Assembly (NCBI RefSeq): GCF_018687715.1
Contig: NC_056764.1
Location: 14,688,501 to 14,752,500 of the forward strand
DNA: 64,000 bases
Direction: 5' to 3'
Origin: Carya illinoinensis
Lineage: Eukaryota > Streptophyta > Magnoliopsida > Fagales > Juglandaceae
Of the stretch, positions 1 through 11,060 are shown piece after piece. A model generated the notes under the pieces. The model ran no database searches. It saw only the letters and a program-made list of their open reading frames with translations, and was not told where the DNA came from. A program made the position numbers and the translations under genes. Numbering within the stretch: the first letter of the stretch is position 1; each line of letters begins with the position of its first letter.

Positions 1-475
1 GGCGTGCGGCAGACAAACTGGTTGCGAGAGGGAGGAGGGAACATGGGGGCGACGGGAGGGAGAGAGATCTTTCGAGAAGATTGGGTTTCGCCGTTTCGGA
101 TGTGCAAAGGGACTCGGGAGGGGACCGGGGGGGGGGAGACTGGGGACTTAGGGTTAACCCATTAAATGAAACGGCACCGTTTTATGATGGACAAAACGGC
201 GCTGTTTCATATAAGCAGACTTATTAATATATATAATATAATATATATTATATATTATATATATAATAACCGGGGCAGGGCGGGGGAAAAACATACCGGG
301 GGGAGGCCGTTTCCGTCCCCCGCCTCCACTGGGACGCCACCATATGGGCGGGGGGCCCCGCCCCCCGCCCTTGCGGTGCAGATGCCCCGCCCCGCATATG
401 CGGGTGAGGGTGCGGGGCGAACGGGGCGAGGCAGCGGGTTCCGGGGCCCTGCTGCCCACCCCTAATAGGTAGTTA
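1..475. repeat. GC-rich dispersed repeat block with AT palindrome
   Basis: Base composition changes abruptly here. Two near-palindromes of the AAACGGCGCCGTTT type lie at about 168-182 and 193-207, followed by an alternating AT palindrome at about 228-268, then about 200 bp of G- and C-runs (275-462) with many CpG. Overlapping open frames on both strands here are low-complexity (Pro/Gly/Arg) and not credible proteins. The arrangement looks like one end of a transposable element whose rest lies outside the window, but I see no coding domain or target-site duplication to name it. Confidence 0.45.
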
Positions 476-779
476 ATGTTAGATACTAAGGATCATCTTG
501 TTGGGTTTTATGTCTATATTCTCTTGATTTGATGCTCATCCCGGGAATGTTGGATTCACCTCAACTTCCCGGATCAATTATCCATTCTAGCTCCTTTGGT
601 GATTGATTACGAGATGGAGTTGTGTAGGTCATTAAGATTCCAACGACCCAGTCCTCACCACTTTTTGGGTAGGGCCTCTATGTTGGGCCCACCTCTCCGA
701 AAGGGCAACTCGAGTCCCTCCACAAAATTTATAGGACCATTAAAAAAATATGATTGAATCATACCAAGTATACTAGTTC
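476..779. other. Unassigned intergenic stretch
   Basis: No coding homology, terminal repeat or RNA gene recognised. It separates the GC-rich block from the first readable pararetrovirus-like frame. Confidence 0.4.
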
Positions 780-1330
780 AAATATCACTCTTCCTGTTGA
801 TTAATGGTTATTGGAACATGAATCTCAGCATGCTAAGTTTGTTTATGATGAAATTAATCTTGATTATATCCAACAATATCTAGACCGTACTACTAATGCC
901 TCCCAAGTAAGCACATCTTATTATACTACTAAAAATACAGATATGTCTAAAAAGGATAAACCTATTAAAGAAGAAGAAGAAGAAGATGAAGAGACCCCTT
1001 CCATGCCTTTTACTTCTTCGGATTTTGATTTTGCTACTCTTACTATTCATAATAGTTAACTGGGATAAATAGAACTTTTGAAATTGATTTGATTGATTTG
1101 TACAATGATTATAATTCTTCTTATAATAAAGAAAAAAGAAGATGGTAACATGATACTTTTAATGAAAATGAAAGATTGTTTGTTCAACAAAAATGGAAAG
1201 AAAAGATGCATGATCTACAAAAACATATCTTGTTTTTTGACTTTGTTGAAAATTACTATATTTCTAATACTATTTCAAAAAATAGTTTGAATGTGGTAAA
1301 AGAAACCAAATTTTGTTATAGAAAATAAAT
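780..1330 (+). pseudogene. Endogenous caulimovirid-like fragment, left portion
   Basis: An open frame (811-1059, 82 codons) ends in a strongly acidic tract (KEEEEEDEE) and a Ser/Thr/Phe-rich tail. Downstream to 1330 a second, frame-shifted stretch is rich in Lys, Asn, Asp and aromatic residues, as in late parts of plant pararetrovirus polyproteins. No diagnostic catalytic motif is present, so assignment rests mainly on what follows: a tandem-repeat tract at 1331-1468 that recurs at 10760-11060 after the clear RT/RNase H region. The piece is broken by stops and frameshifts and cannot encode a functional protein. An unrelated retroelement remains possible. Confidence 0.45.
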
Positions 1331-1468
1331 TTATTATTGTTGTTGATGTGATTCCTACTTGAAAACTATTATTATTGCACCCCGTGATTCCTGCTACATT
1401 TACCCTTGGTTTTGGTGAATTATTGTTGTTGGAGACTATTATTGATGTATTCCTTGTGGTGAATTATT
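1331..1468 (+). repeat. Degenerate tandem repeat of pararetrovirus locus (left array)
   Basis: Imperfect units carry the words GTGATTCCTGCTAC, TTTACCC, GGTGAATTATT and GAAAACTATTATT. The same vocabulary resumes just past the LINE at 5945-6010 and again at 10760-11060, so one array was split by the LINE insertion and a homologous array lies on the far side of the RT region. Such repeats are plausible for the intergenic region of an endogenous caulimovirid. Confidence 0.7.
1453..1468. repeat. Target-site duplication of LINE, left copy
   Basis: CTTGTGGTGAATTATT, identical to 5962-5977 on the other side of the LINE. Sixteen bases is a typical length for target-primed reverse transcription. Confidence 0.9.
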
Positions 1469-1503
1469 ATTATTTTTTTTGATAGAAAACCTGCTTTCAT
1501 TGA

Positions 1504-4500
1504 TTAACTTGCAATAGCAATAGATACATCACTCAAAACAAAGTTCATAACCTCCAAGGGTCCACTCTCAGCCCACACTCTCTCGTTGGACTCCCTAATA
1601 GCTAACCTTGCAGCATTGTGAGCTGCACCATTTGCTGACATGTGAACAAAAGACAGCTTCCAACCCGGATGAAGCCTCATCTCTTGCTGCAAATCATCTG
1701 TATCTTGGCCACCCCACGAAAAATCCTCTTTTCTTGAATTGACAGCCTCTATGATTGCCTTTGCATCTCCTTCGAAGACAACATGGGTCAAGTCCATGTC
1801 TATACACATATCCAATGCCCTCTGCAATGCAGCTTTTTCTGCTTGGGCAGCCGAGAAAACCTTGTTCCTTGATGTAGTTAGGCATGCTTTTAACTTTCCT
1901 TCACTATCTCTAACTACTATGCCTATTCCACCTCTATTCAAAGACTTATCAAAAGCAGCATCGAAATTCACCTTTACAGCAGGCCACTCAGGAACTTGCC
2001 ATTGCCTACTGACCACTGCAGTTGATTCCCCTCCCTCCAGCCTGCTACTAACCTTGGAATTAACCTCCCTCAGCACTGAAACTTCAGCCTGAGCCATTGT
2101 TGTAATGGACTCAGGACTCATGAACTGATTCTTGAAGACAAAAGCATTTCTCCTGCTCCACAAGAGGTGACACAGCACTGCTGCCATTTGTAGCTCCTCA
2201 TTGTCTAGTCTTGTTGACATTTCTTTCCATAGCTGCTGAAAGTCACAGAAGGAACTGTTCCACTTTTTGAGCTTGCTTCTGTCAACTCCCCACACATCTC
2301 GAGCTGCTGGACAGGACCATAGGGTATGTATTACAGTTTCAGGCTCTCTGATACAGATAGGACAAAGGTTATTCTCCACAATGCTCTTCCTGCACAGCAT
2401 ATCTTTGGTTGGAAGTACATTGGATAGGCTCCTCCATACAAACATTCTGATTTTCCCCGGGGCTTCTAACTTCCATAGGTCCTTCCACATCCCTGCACAA
2501 TCCCCTCCTGAAGAGGGTTCTCCCCTACTTCTTTTTGAAAAACAAGTATCCATGTAATAAGCGCTTTTGACTGTGAAAGTTCCTTTTGTAGACCCTGCCC
2601 ATATCCTTTTGTCACTGGCCCCTCTCTTGCTAATGGGGATTGAAAGAATCAAATTTGCTTCCTCTTTACAGAAAATGGCCTTGACTAAATCCTCCTTCCA
2701 TGACTTTGTGCTTACATTGATTAAAGCACTCACCTTACAGTTTGAATCCAAAGTGTTGGGGAGGGGGTCTGTACTTGGTATGTTACTGGACGAGGCAGCC
2801 ACTTTTCCTTCCATATTGATATGTCTCTTCCATTACCCACTCTCCATACTAACCCTTCTCTCACCAGATTCCTACTAGACCAGATGCTTCTCCATATATA
2901 CGATGGAGAACCCTTCAGCTCAGCCTCCATCACCTCACAGTTCAGGAAATACTTCTCTTTGAAAACTCTTGAGACTAAAGACTGTGGCTCTTTAATCATT
3001 CTCCACAGTTGTTTTGCTAATAGAGCCCTATTGAAGCTATTAAAATCCCTGAAACCCAACCCACCTTGGTTTTTGACTGTTCCCATGCTGCTCCAAGATT
3101 TCCAGTGGATACCCCTTCCTGCCTCTGTTTGACACCACCAAAATTTGGCTATGATAGCTTTTATATCTTTTAAAAGCTTTCCAGGCATCTTGAAAACACT
3201 CATGGCATAGGTTGGGATAGCTTGCAACACACTTTTAATTAGAATTTCCTTTCCAGCAGTGGAAAGGAACCGATGCTTCCAGCTATTGACCCTCCTCCAC
3301 ACCTTTTCCTTAAGACTTTGGAAGGTGTTATATTTCGATCTGCCCACAATTGTTGGAAGTCCGAGATACTTGTTGTAGTTGTTACACCTTGAGCCATTTA
3401 TCTGCTGCAAAATAAAATTCTTTGTTTCAACCCTTGTATTGGAGCTAAAAAACACACTTGTCTTCTCTTTATTCAGTGTTTGGCCCGATGCTTCCTCATA
3501 TACTTTCAGAAGGCCCTTGATCTGGTACCATTCCACTAGTTGAGCTCTGCAAAAAATAGCACAGTCATCTGCAAAAAGCAGGTGGTTAATCCTAGTTCCC
3601 TTCCTTGATACTGCTACCCCCTTGATGAGACCTCTCTGTTCAGCACCATTCAAGAGAGAACTGAGAGCTTCAACACATAAAAGAAATAGATATGGTGACA
3701 AAGGGTCACCTTGTCTCAAGCCTCTTGTGGGTGTGATTACCTCTCCTGGTATGCCATTCAAAATTGTAGAATAAGTGACTGTTCTGACACAGTTCATTAG
3801 AAGGTTAGTCCACTTCAAGCCGAAACCCAACTTAATCAGGATAGCCTCTAAAAAATCCTACTCCACCCTATCATAGGCTTTTGACATGTCTAGCTTAATT
3901 GCCATAGAGCCCTCCCTTCCTTTCTTTTTTGAGTTCATAGTATGTAACATCTCAAAAGCCACCATTATATTGTCTGTGATGAGCCTATTGGGAAGAAAGG
4001 CACTTTGGTTCCACGATATAACCTTATCCAAGACCCCTATCATTCTATTTGCTAACACTTTGGAAACTAGCTTGTAGGCAACATTACAAAGGGATATAGG
4101 TCTAAAGTCTTGGACTGAAATAGGCTGGTTACCTTAGGAATAAGGACTAGATGGGTATGGTTCAATCTCCATGGCATTATTCCTGAACTTAGAAACTCCA
4201 AAACGGCACTGGACACATCCTTCCCCACAGTCTTCCAATGTTCTTGATAGAAGCCTGCACTATACCCATCGGGTCCAGGTGACTTGAAGGGAGACATATG
4301 CTTTAGAGCCACTTCTATTTCTTTTGCAGTGAAATTCCTTTCCAGCTTAGATCTCATTTCATTAGAAACCTTAAGATCTATTCCCTGCAGACACTTGTTG
4401 ATGCATGTTGAATCCGGTTGAGTAGACTGATAAACTGAATTGAAAAAGGTCTTAAAACCTTCTGCTATAGCTTCTTTCTCTACTAGTTCAATCCCATTCA

Positions 4501-5642
4501 AGTCCTTCACTCTCCTGATGGCATTTTTCTTTCTTCTCTGGTTCACGCAGGCATGATAGAATTTGGTGTTTCTGTCTCCTTCTACCAACCAGTGTCTTTT
4601 AGCCATTTGTTTCCACTTTATGTATTCTTGGTTTAAAAGGAGATTAAGGTCCACTTGAAGCTTTTTCTGTTCTCTTGAGGTCTCTGACCCTGCATTCCTT
4701 TGTAAGGCATCTAGTTGGTTAGTCTTTTCTTTAATAGCCTCCAGCCTTTCTCTACTCAAATTCCTACTCCACTGACTGAGCTTCCTTTGGGTTGTTTCTA
4801 GCTTCCCCATCAAAACTTCCATCCTGCTCCTCTCTCCCATCTGTTTATTCCATGCTTCTGCTACTACCTCACTACAACCCTCCTCATAGTTCCAGCTGGC
4901 CTCATACTTGAAGAAATGATGCCATCTCCGAAATGAGCACCTCTCAATACTGAAATCTAACAATATTGGGCTGTGATCAGAACAGATGGCTGGGAGACTC
5001 TCAACTGTGTGCCCCGGATATAGATATTTCCACTCAACATTAGCTATGGCTCTATCCAATCTCTCTTTCGTAAAGGATTCATCTCATGGCAATTGCTCCA
5101 GGTGAATTTGTTTCCAACCCACCCCAGGTCGCATAAACTGCCTTCCTCCATCACCTCTCTGAATTGTCTCATCAGATACTCACTCCTAGGATTTCCTCCT
5201 ACCTTCTCATCACTGTACAGAACCTCATTGAAATCACCTATGACGCCCCATCCCCCATCTGCAGGCTTAAAAGATGATAATAAACTCCAAGTCTTATTTC
5301 TTAAGCTTGTAACAGGGTGGCCATAGAAACAAGATAGCAGCCAACTGTTACTGCCTGATTCATCACTCATACGCACATTAATATGATGCTGAGAGTAATT
5401 GATGAGCTCTACCATACTCTCTTCCTTCCACATGAGCATAAGTCCCCCCCTCTTCCCACTGCCTCTACCACTACACAACCTTGAAACCTGAACCTCTTAG
5501 AGATCCTGCAGGCTTTTGTATACGATAACTTGGTCTCCATTAGAAAGACCAGCTCGGGCTTCTTTTCCTTGATCAACATACCAAGGTACTGAACTGTTTG
5601 GGGGTTCCCAAGCCCCCTACAGTTCCAACTTAGGATTTTCAT
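1504..5642 (-). pseudogene. LINE ORF2: endonuclease-RT-RNase H, inactivated
   Basis: ORF2 starts MKILSWNCRGLGNP (ATG 5642-5640), the canonical start of plant L1 ORF2, and stops at 1504-1506. Its 4,139 nt equal about 1,380 codons, near the family's full length. Endonuclease marks: METKL at about codon 36, GDFNEVL, and SDHSPILLDF. RT marks: [29 protein letters not shown] and the catalytic FADD (in HLLFADDCAIF, about 3565-3600). A CPIC...H...C zinc region lies near 2350-2420. RNase H carries NFDAAF, AEKAAL, EGDAK and a late HMSANGAAH. Lesions: a frameshift at a seven-G run (plus 5444-5450), another near 5085, a third near 4127, a W-to-stop TAG at 3855-3857, and a fourth frameshift near 2760. Confidence 0.95.
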
Positions 5643-5961
5643 AACCCCTGGTGGGGCTGCCTTGCAGCCTCCACCATGTCCACTGAGAGTGTTTCCTTTC
5701 CCAGTATGCCATTAACAGCAAATGACTTATGTTTTTTCAAGGGGCTATAGTTTGCTAGACTCACCATAGATGTGCGTTTTTCCCCTTGGGATCGGGTAAC
5801 CATGGTTGAGGAGGATGGTTGCTTCATATTTCTTGCTAGCCTCTTCCATCTTCGATCAGTTCTTTTACTCTGTGTCTCCTGTACAGTACAGGCAACTCTG
5901 TCTATCTCATTGGCCAGAGAGCTAGCCGTTGAGGGTGTAAGCCTCTGGTTGAAGACTATTT
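5639..5961 (-). pseudogene. LINE ORF1 C-terminal remnant
   Basis: About 107 codons of open frame ending with TGA at 5641-5639. The reading frame continues upstream into the target-site duplication only by chance; the element itself begins at about 5961. It is rich in Lys, Arg and Ser (KRTDRRWKRLARNMK, a basic run) and lacks a recognisable zinc knuckle or RRM, which would lie in the missing 5' part. Its TGA overlaps the ATG of ORF2 as ATGA, so the two frames were coupled in the parent element. ORF1 proteins of plant L1 elements bind RNA, but this fragment cannot be assigned a role by itself. Confidence 0.75.
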
Positions 5962-5977
5962 CTTGTGGTGAATTATT
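5962..5977. repeat. Target-site duplication of LINE, right copy
   Basis: CTTGTGGTGAATTATT, identical to 1453-1468. Confidence 0.9.
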
Positions 5978-6700
5978 GAAGACTATGGCCACACTCCTTT
6001 TGGTGAATTATTGAAGTTAAAATTACTATTTACCATTGTACTTCTACTTTTTGCCTTTAAAAGGCTTGCTTTGTTTCATTGGGAGGTAGAAACTTTTACA
6101 AAAAAGATTTTGGGAACTCTTTCCTAGTTCTCCCTACTACCCTAGTAAAACTCTCTTGATGTCATTATATCATTGCTTATCTACTTTGAAGTGAAACTTC
6201 AACTGTTTCAGTTAATAAATCGAAAGTTTACTTGCTTATTTACATTTGGCTGGTTTTATCGTTGCTTATTTTTCATATTTCCTACTGATTTTTTCTTATT
6301 TACACTTGGCTGGTTTTACTGCTTGTATTGTTGTTTTCCTGCATACTCCTTTATATCCTTGCTTCTGTCCTCTAGTAACAGGAATATTGATACTAATACT
6401 TGTTTAAATACTCTAATCCATACTAAGACCAAACATTTGAATTTTCTAAAATAGGAAATCAAATATAAAAAGGCTGCTTAGCAGTTATCTAATAATTTTC
6501 TACAATAAAGTTTTTTTAATTTCAACATAATACTTATTGATGATATTTGTTTTGACCTTTCAAATGCTCTTTGGCATGGGAAGAAACACATTGTTAATAA
6601 ATTTACTCTATGTTAAAGATTTTTCTGAAAACAATATCCCTATTAAAGCCAGACCTATTTAGATGAATAGTGAGACTTTATAATTTTTTTAAAATGATAT
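5978..6700 (+). pseudogene. Pararetrovirus-like leader and start of RT region
   Basis: 5978-6010 finishes the split tandem repeat. From there to about 6540 the sequence is non-coding and holds a 28-bp imperfect direct repeat (6233-6260 and 6296-6323) around CTTATTTACAYTTGGCTGG. Reading frames with caulimovirid protease/RT-linker character start near 6560 and include KARPI just before 6660, a motif that precedes the RT palm in this virus family. The frame has stop codons and is then cut at 6700 by the solo-LTR-like insertion. Decayed endogenous copy, not functional. Confidence 0.65.
6696..6700. repeat. 5-bp target-site duplication, left copy
   Basis: GATAT directly before TGTAATGACCC. The right copy (8228-8232) reads AATAT, one base different. 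Confidence 0.7.
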
Positions 6701-8227
6701 TGTAATGACCCGGCCCAATAATTCTAAGATTGAGATAATAATAATTTTTATTGGCCCTAAATTCTATTTAATGGGTCATATTGGATAAAGTCACGAGTGA
6801 TAAATTATTGAGATTGATTAAAATTTTTAATTAATCTCAATAATTAGGTTAAATCTCATTTATTATTTATTAAATTAATTAGACTCATTTTAAAATTTAA
6901 AGATCAACTATTAGAAATTTATTTCAAATTAAAATTATCACTGATTAAAGTCTTCAATGCAATTTCAATTATTGCCAATCCTATATTAAATAAACTACTA
7001 AATCATGTTTTTAAATTCAAATTCTCTTCTTGAATGATCGTGATTGAGTCTAACTTGAACTCGAACTTGTCAGCATCCTATTCTAATAGGGATACAACTC
7101 TACAAGTCATCTTCATGAAAAAACTCTTTAACCGAGTCTAACTCAAACTGGTTGTCACCTCTCCCAAATCTCTCTATAAATATCTCCCTTTCACGTGTTA
7201 TGTGAAAAAAAAAAGAAAAAAAAGAAAAAAAAAACACAAACCTCCCAGTTTAGCACTATGATCAATTTTGTATAAGAAATTTTATGAAGCAACACTACAA
7301 GGTAAGTAGCTTGATCATAAATTAGGATTAACATACGTTAGCTGGTTATATATATTATTATTAAAGCTAATTTTTTAGAAGCCAGTGTTAGCATACCACA
7401 CATGTCGTGATGTTTGCAAACATGTCATTCATCATGTTTTATTCTACATATTATATTTATGTATATATTATGGATCTCATATTGCATAAGACACGTAAGT
7501 TTTCATAAGATCGTGTGTAAGATAAGTTTAGAACAGTTAATCAAATGGTCATTCAGACGCATGGTATCAATGCAAATTTATGGGTAGACGTGCAGGCTAC
7601 GGACCAAAGCGTGGTCTACTAATAGAAGCTCCCTTTCCGGCAACGGGATGTGGGGTTGATGCATAACCTTACACATAGAGTTAAGTGTGTAGGGGCCATG
7701 ATGATAAGTAAGATAAGTTAGATAATCCAAGATAAGTCATGCATGCATGTCACAACATACATATAAACAATTACGACTTCAAGTTCTCAGCATGAACTAT
7801 TTTTGAAAAATCGTATGTTAAGTATGTTTACGTTATAATAAGTTTTTTATTGAATCATCGACTCATTTTAGTTTGTTTTATGTTTCTAAACCATCACAGG
7901 TCAAGATAATTATGATAATAGAGCTACATGATAAGACTTAGTCTAGGGAGGCATGACAGTGGCATAAATTCATGTATAGAGATTTTAAGTTATGATTTTA
8001 TGGCATGCACTTTGAGAAATTTTAATAAATGCTTCAGCACACTCTCATAAATGGTTTCGGCATTTTAATTCAAAACGACTCTATTTATTATAAGGAATCC
8101 TTGTACTTGGCACTTTTTTTCAGAATAAAAGAAAATATTTTTAAGTTCAGATTCAGTAGTAGCACTCCGGCTCCTGAGAATTTTTAAAAGTGACTTTATT
8201 ATTAACTATGGGGAGCGGGGTGTTACA
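6701..8227 (+). mobile_element. Solo-LTR-like element, 1,527 bp
   Basis: Starts TGTAATGACCC and ends GGGGTGTTACA, a TG...CA element with short inverted ends, flanked by a 5-bp duplication with one mismatch. A TATA-like CTATAAATAT lies at about 7174-7183. There is no gag-pol sequence, PBS or second LTR, so it is best read as a solo LTR, probably of a Ty3/gypsy family with TGTAAC-type ends. The pararetrovirus-like reading register breaks at 6700 and resumes at 8228, which fixes both boundaries independently. Confidence 0.8.
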
Positions 8228-9420
8228 AATATACATGATTTGATTTCTAAGAAGAATATTAAGAAGAAGTTATCTTGGTCATGTGCTGCTTTTTCTGTCC
8301 AAAATAATACCAAAATTGAGAGAGGAATGCCTTATTTATCAACTACAAACCTCTAAACAAGGTATTAGAATGCATTACATTAGGTATCCTATTCCCAATA
8401 AAAATGATTTAATCCGTAGAATAAGTAATGCTATAGTTTTCTCCAAGTTTGATATGAAGTTTGGTTTCTGGCAAGTCTAGATTAGTGAAAATGATAGATA
8501 CAAAACTACTTTCACCACACCTTTTGGATATTATGAGTGAAATGTTATGTCCTTTGGTCTTAAGAATGCTTCTAGTGAATTTCAGAATATCAAGAATAAT
8601 ATTTTTAATTCATTTGGTCACTTTACCGTTGTTTATATTGATGATATTTTCATTTACTTCAAATTTTTTGAAAACCATTGGAAAAATTTATATTTGTTTC
8701 CCTATATCATCATATGAAATGGTTTTGTTATTTCTACCAAAAAGATCAAATTATTCCAAATTCAAATTCGTTTCCTTGGTTATGACATTTCTTAAAGAAA
8801 AATTCACCCTATCAATAAAGCTATCCAATTTGTTGATAAATTTCTTAATGCAAGCACTGATAAAACATAATTACAAAGATTTCTTAGTTCTTGGAACTAC
8901 GTTATTGAATTCTATAAAGACCTAAGGAAACATTGTAAACCATTGTTTGAAAGTCACAAACTAGTCCACCGCCTTGGTCTGACATTCATACTTCTCTTGT
9001 TAAAAAAATTACAATTCATGTTAAGACTTTGTCTTGTCTTAGTATTTCTACTATTAATTCTTTTAAAATAGTTGAAATCGATGCATTCAACATTGGTTAC
9101 GGTGGTATTTTGAAATAGATTGTTTCACCAGGATCATCTCAAAAAATTGTTCACTTCTATTTTGGAGTTTGGAATAGTGCACAAATAAATTATAGTACTA
9201 TTAAGAAAGAAGTTTTATCTATATTATGTATTTTTAAATTTCAAAATGATTTATTAAATTAGGTATTTCTATTACATATTGATTGCAAGAGTGCTAAGTA
9301 TGTATTATAAAAAAGATGTTGAAAACATTACTTCAAAACATAATTTTGCCCGATGACAAGTTATTTTAAGTATTTTTTTTTATTTTGATATTGAATATAT
9401 TAAAAGTTTCCAAAATACTA
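8228..9420 (+). pseudogene. Caulimovirid-like reverse transcriptase and RNase H, decayed
   Basis: The RT palm is recognisable in a single frame from about 8380 to 8660: PIPNKNDLIRRI, FSKFDMKFGFW, TTFTTPFGYYE, MSFGLKNA and the catalytic YIDDIF at about 8635-8652. In-frame TAG and TGA codons interrupt it, and further frameshifts follow after about 8680. RNase H follows: IDAFNIGYGGIL at about 9076-9111 and NYSTIKKE near 9190-9215. The motif spacing and wording match Caulimoviridae (endogenous petu-/florendo-like lineages) better than Ty3/gypsy. It is an old integrated copy, broken in many places. A diverged LTR retroelement is the alternative, less likely. Confidence 0.8.
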
Positions 9421-10770
9421 TTCCTGATTTTTTTACTATGAATTCCTGCAATGCCCTAATGGCAAGTAGGTAGGAAACCCAATAAATACAAACAAATTCC
9501 TCCTCATGTTCCTATCCCTGATAAACAGATAGTAAAACATGAACTTGCTTCTCCTATTGAGATCACCAACCAATTTACTTCCCTAGGTAGTATTGTTGTT
9601 GCAAAGCCTAGTTTCTCATCCGCTTTGGCCTCCCCTTATGATCCCTATGCTCATGTCATTGTTAAAACCAATCAACATATTAAACATTTTACTTTGGATA
9701 AGCATATTGCCCCAAGAACTGATTATGTTGAAAAACTATATTATCAAAACTTATTTTATATTGAATCCAACATGTAAAGATACATTGATCCCCTTAAAAT
9801 TACCTTTGATTATTTTCCTCTTGGTTTCCATTGGGCCCCTGAGCATATCCAGAAAAGCCTACAATATTACTCCTCTATCCTTACACAAACACAATACATC
9901 TTGATTAAATCCGTTTTTTATAAAACTAACAAAACCAAACTAATATATCACAATGTTTACATATTAAATCTTATTACTAAAGAAAAATGGAGAACTCATC
10001 TTTATGTTACTAAAACGATCCATGATTCTTATGTCACTTATTGTTATTGTGATTACATTGATGAGTGGTTCAAATTTATGCTATTTCAAGATGATACGAT
10101 GTCCCATTCCTAGTTCATCAATTTTGATAAGAAATTTAATTCCCAATTTCCTCTTTGCTTTTTGAGATGGTGGTCACAATATGGTCCTATTGCAGAAATT
10201 TTTCCTAATAAACTCAATAATGCTATCAAATATTTTTCTATTGTTTATAAGACTGATCGGCATGGTCAAAAATTCCTGGTTTCCCTTCACTTCTACAAAA
10301 GTATAAGGATCATTGGATCTTGAAGTAGTGTTATGTTAAAAAAAATTATATTCTTGTTTGCAACTGGTATGTCAAATGGTGGGATAGGTTTCCCCACACT
10401 TAGGATGTTATTGAAAATGTTACTAGGAATTTCCCTCTGGCTTCTCCAAATATATAAAGCATTGAAAAGCCCCCTTATGCTCAAACTATGATTCAAACGC
10501 CTGTATATCCTATTGCCCAGGAAGTACATCTACCTGCTTCTTTTGATAAATCCAGTAAGTTTGTTCTCCAAGGACTTAAAAAGAAATATTTGATTTACTT
10601 ATCAAAGCAGTCACTCCAAGAAGGTGATGATAATTCTTACAATGAATCCAAGGCATCCTCTGAAACCTCTTTGTTGGTCATAGTAATCCCTATGAGGATG
10701 ATGTGTTTAGACATGATCCATAAACCACCCCAAGGTTGTCTAGAGACTGATCCAAGCACTCCGTGATTCT
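9421..10770 (+). pseudogene. Caulimovirid-like downstream coding region, unassigned
   Basis: Three readable blocks remain: 9593-9904, 9901-10113 and 10488-10766. Their composition is Tyr/Lys/Asn/Ile-rich with aromatic pairs, and words such as FPLGFHWAPE and HLYVTKTIHDSYVTYCYCD can be picked out across stop codons. I associate this kind of region with the part downstream of RNase H in endogenous plant pararetroviruses, but I cannot name a domain. Interrupted by stops and frame changes, it is non-functional. Confidence 0.5.
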
Positions 10771-11060
10771 TGCTACTTTGTCCCTACTATTAATGATTTA
10801 TTATTGTTGAAAACTATTATTGCTGCACTCCGTGATTCCTGTTACTTTTACCCTATTTTTGGTGAATTATTGTTGCTAATGTGATTCATGCCTAAAAACT
10901 ATTATTACTACACCTTATGAATCCTGCTACATTTACCCCTACTTTCGGTGAATTAAAGTTAGTAATGTGATTCCTGCCTAAAACCTATTCTTACCGCACC
11001 TCATGATTCTTGCTACATTTACCCATGCTTTTGGACAATTATTGCTATTGGATAACTAAA
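10760..11060 (+). repeat. Tandem repeat of pararetrovirus locus (right array)
   Basis: Two interleaved words alternate about six times: (C/T)GTGATTC(C/T)TGC near 10762, 10829, 10880, 10960 and 11002, and GGTGAATTATT/GAAAACTATTATT between them. The units match 1331-1468 and 5945-6010, giving homologous arrays on both sides of the RT/RNase H coding region. Confidence 0.75.

Larger units (their letters stand above)
1469..5961 (-). mobile_element. L1-type LINE retrotransposon, 5'-truncated, with RNase H
   Basis: A non-LTR retrotransposon read on the minus strand. It is bounded by perfect 16-bp duplications and ends (plus strand 1473-1480) in a short T run, the complement of its 3' A tail. In transcription order it holds the last ~107 codons of ORF1, then an ORF2 with apurinic-type endonuclease, reverse transcriptase, zinc-binding (zf-RVT) region and a C-terminal plant-type RNase H. 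Truncation inside ORF1 is the normal result of incomplete reverse transcription. At least four frameshifts and one nonsense codon in ORF2 make it dead. It landed inside the tandem repeat of a pararetrovirus-like locus. Confidence 0.95.

Noticed and set aside
154..465. Opposed 100-codon frames in the GC-rich block
   Set aside because: Low-complexity Pro/Gly/Arg text on both strands, driven by composition.
8461..8925. 154-codon frame over the RT region
   Set aside because: The RT motifs lie in another frame; this one is a shadow produced by low stop density.
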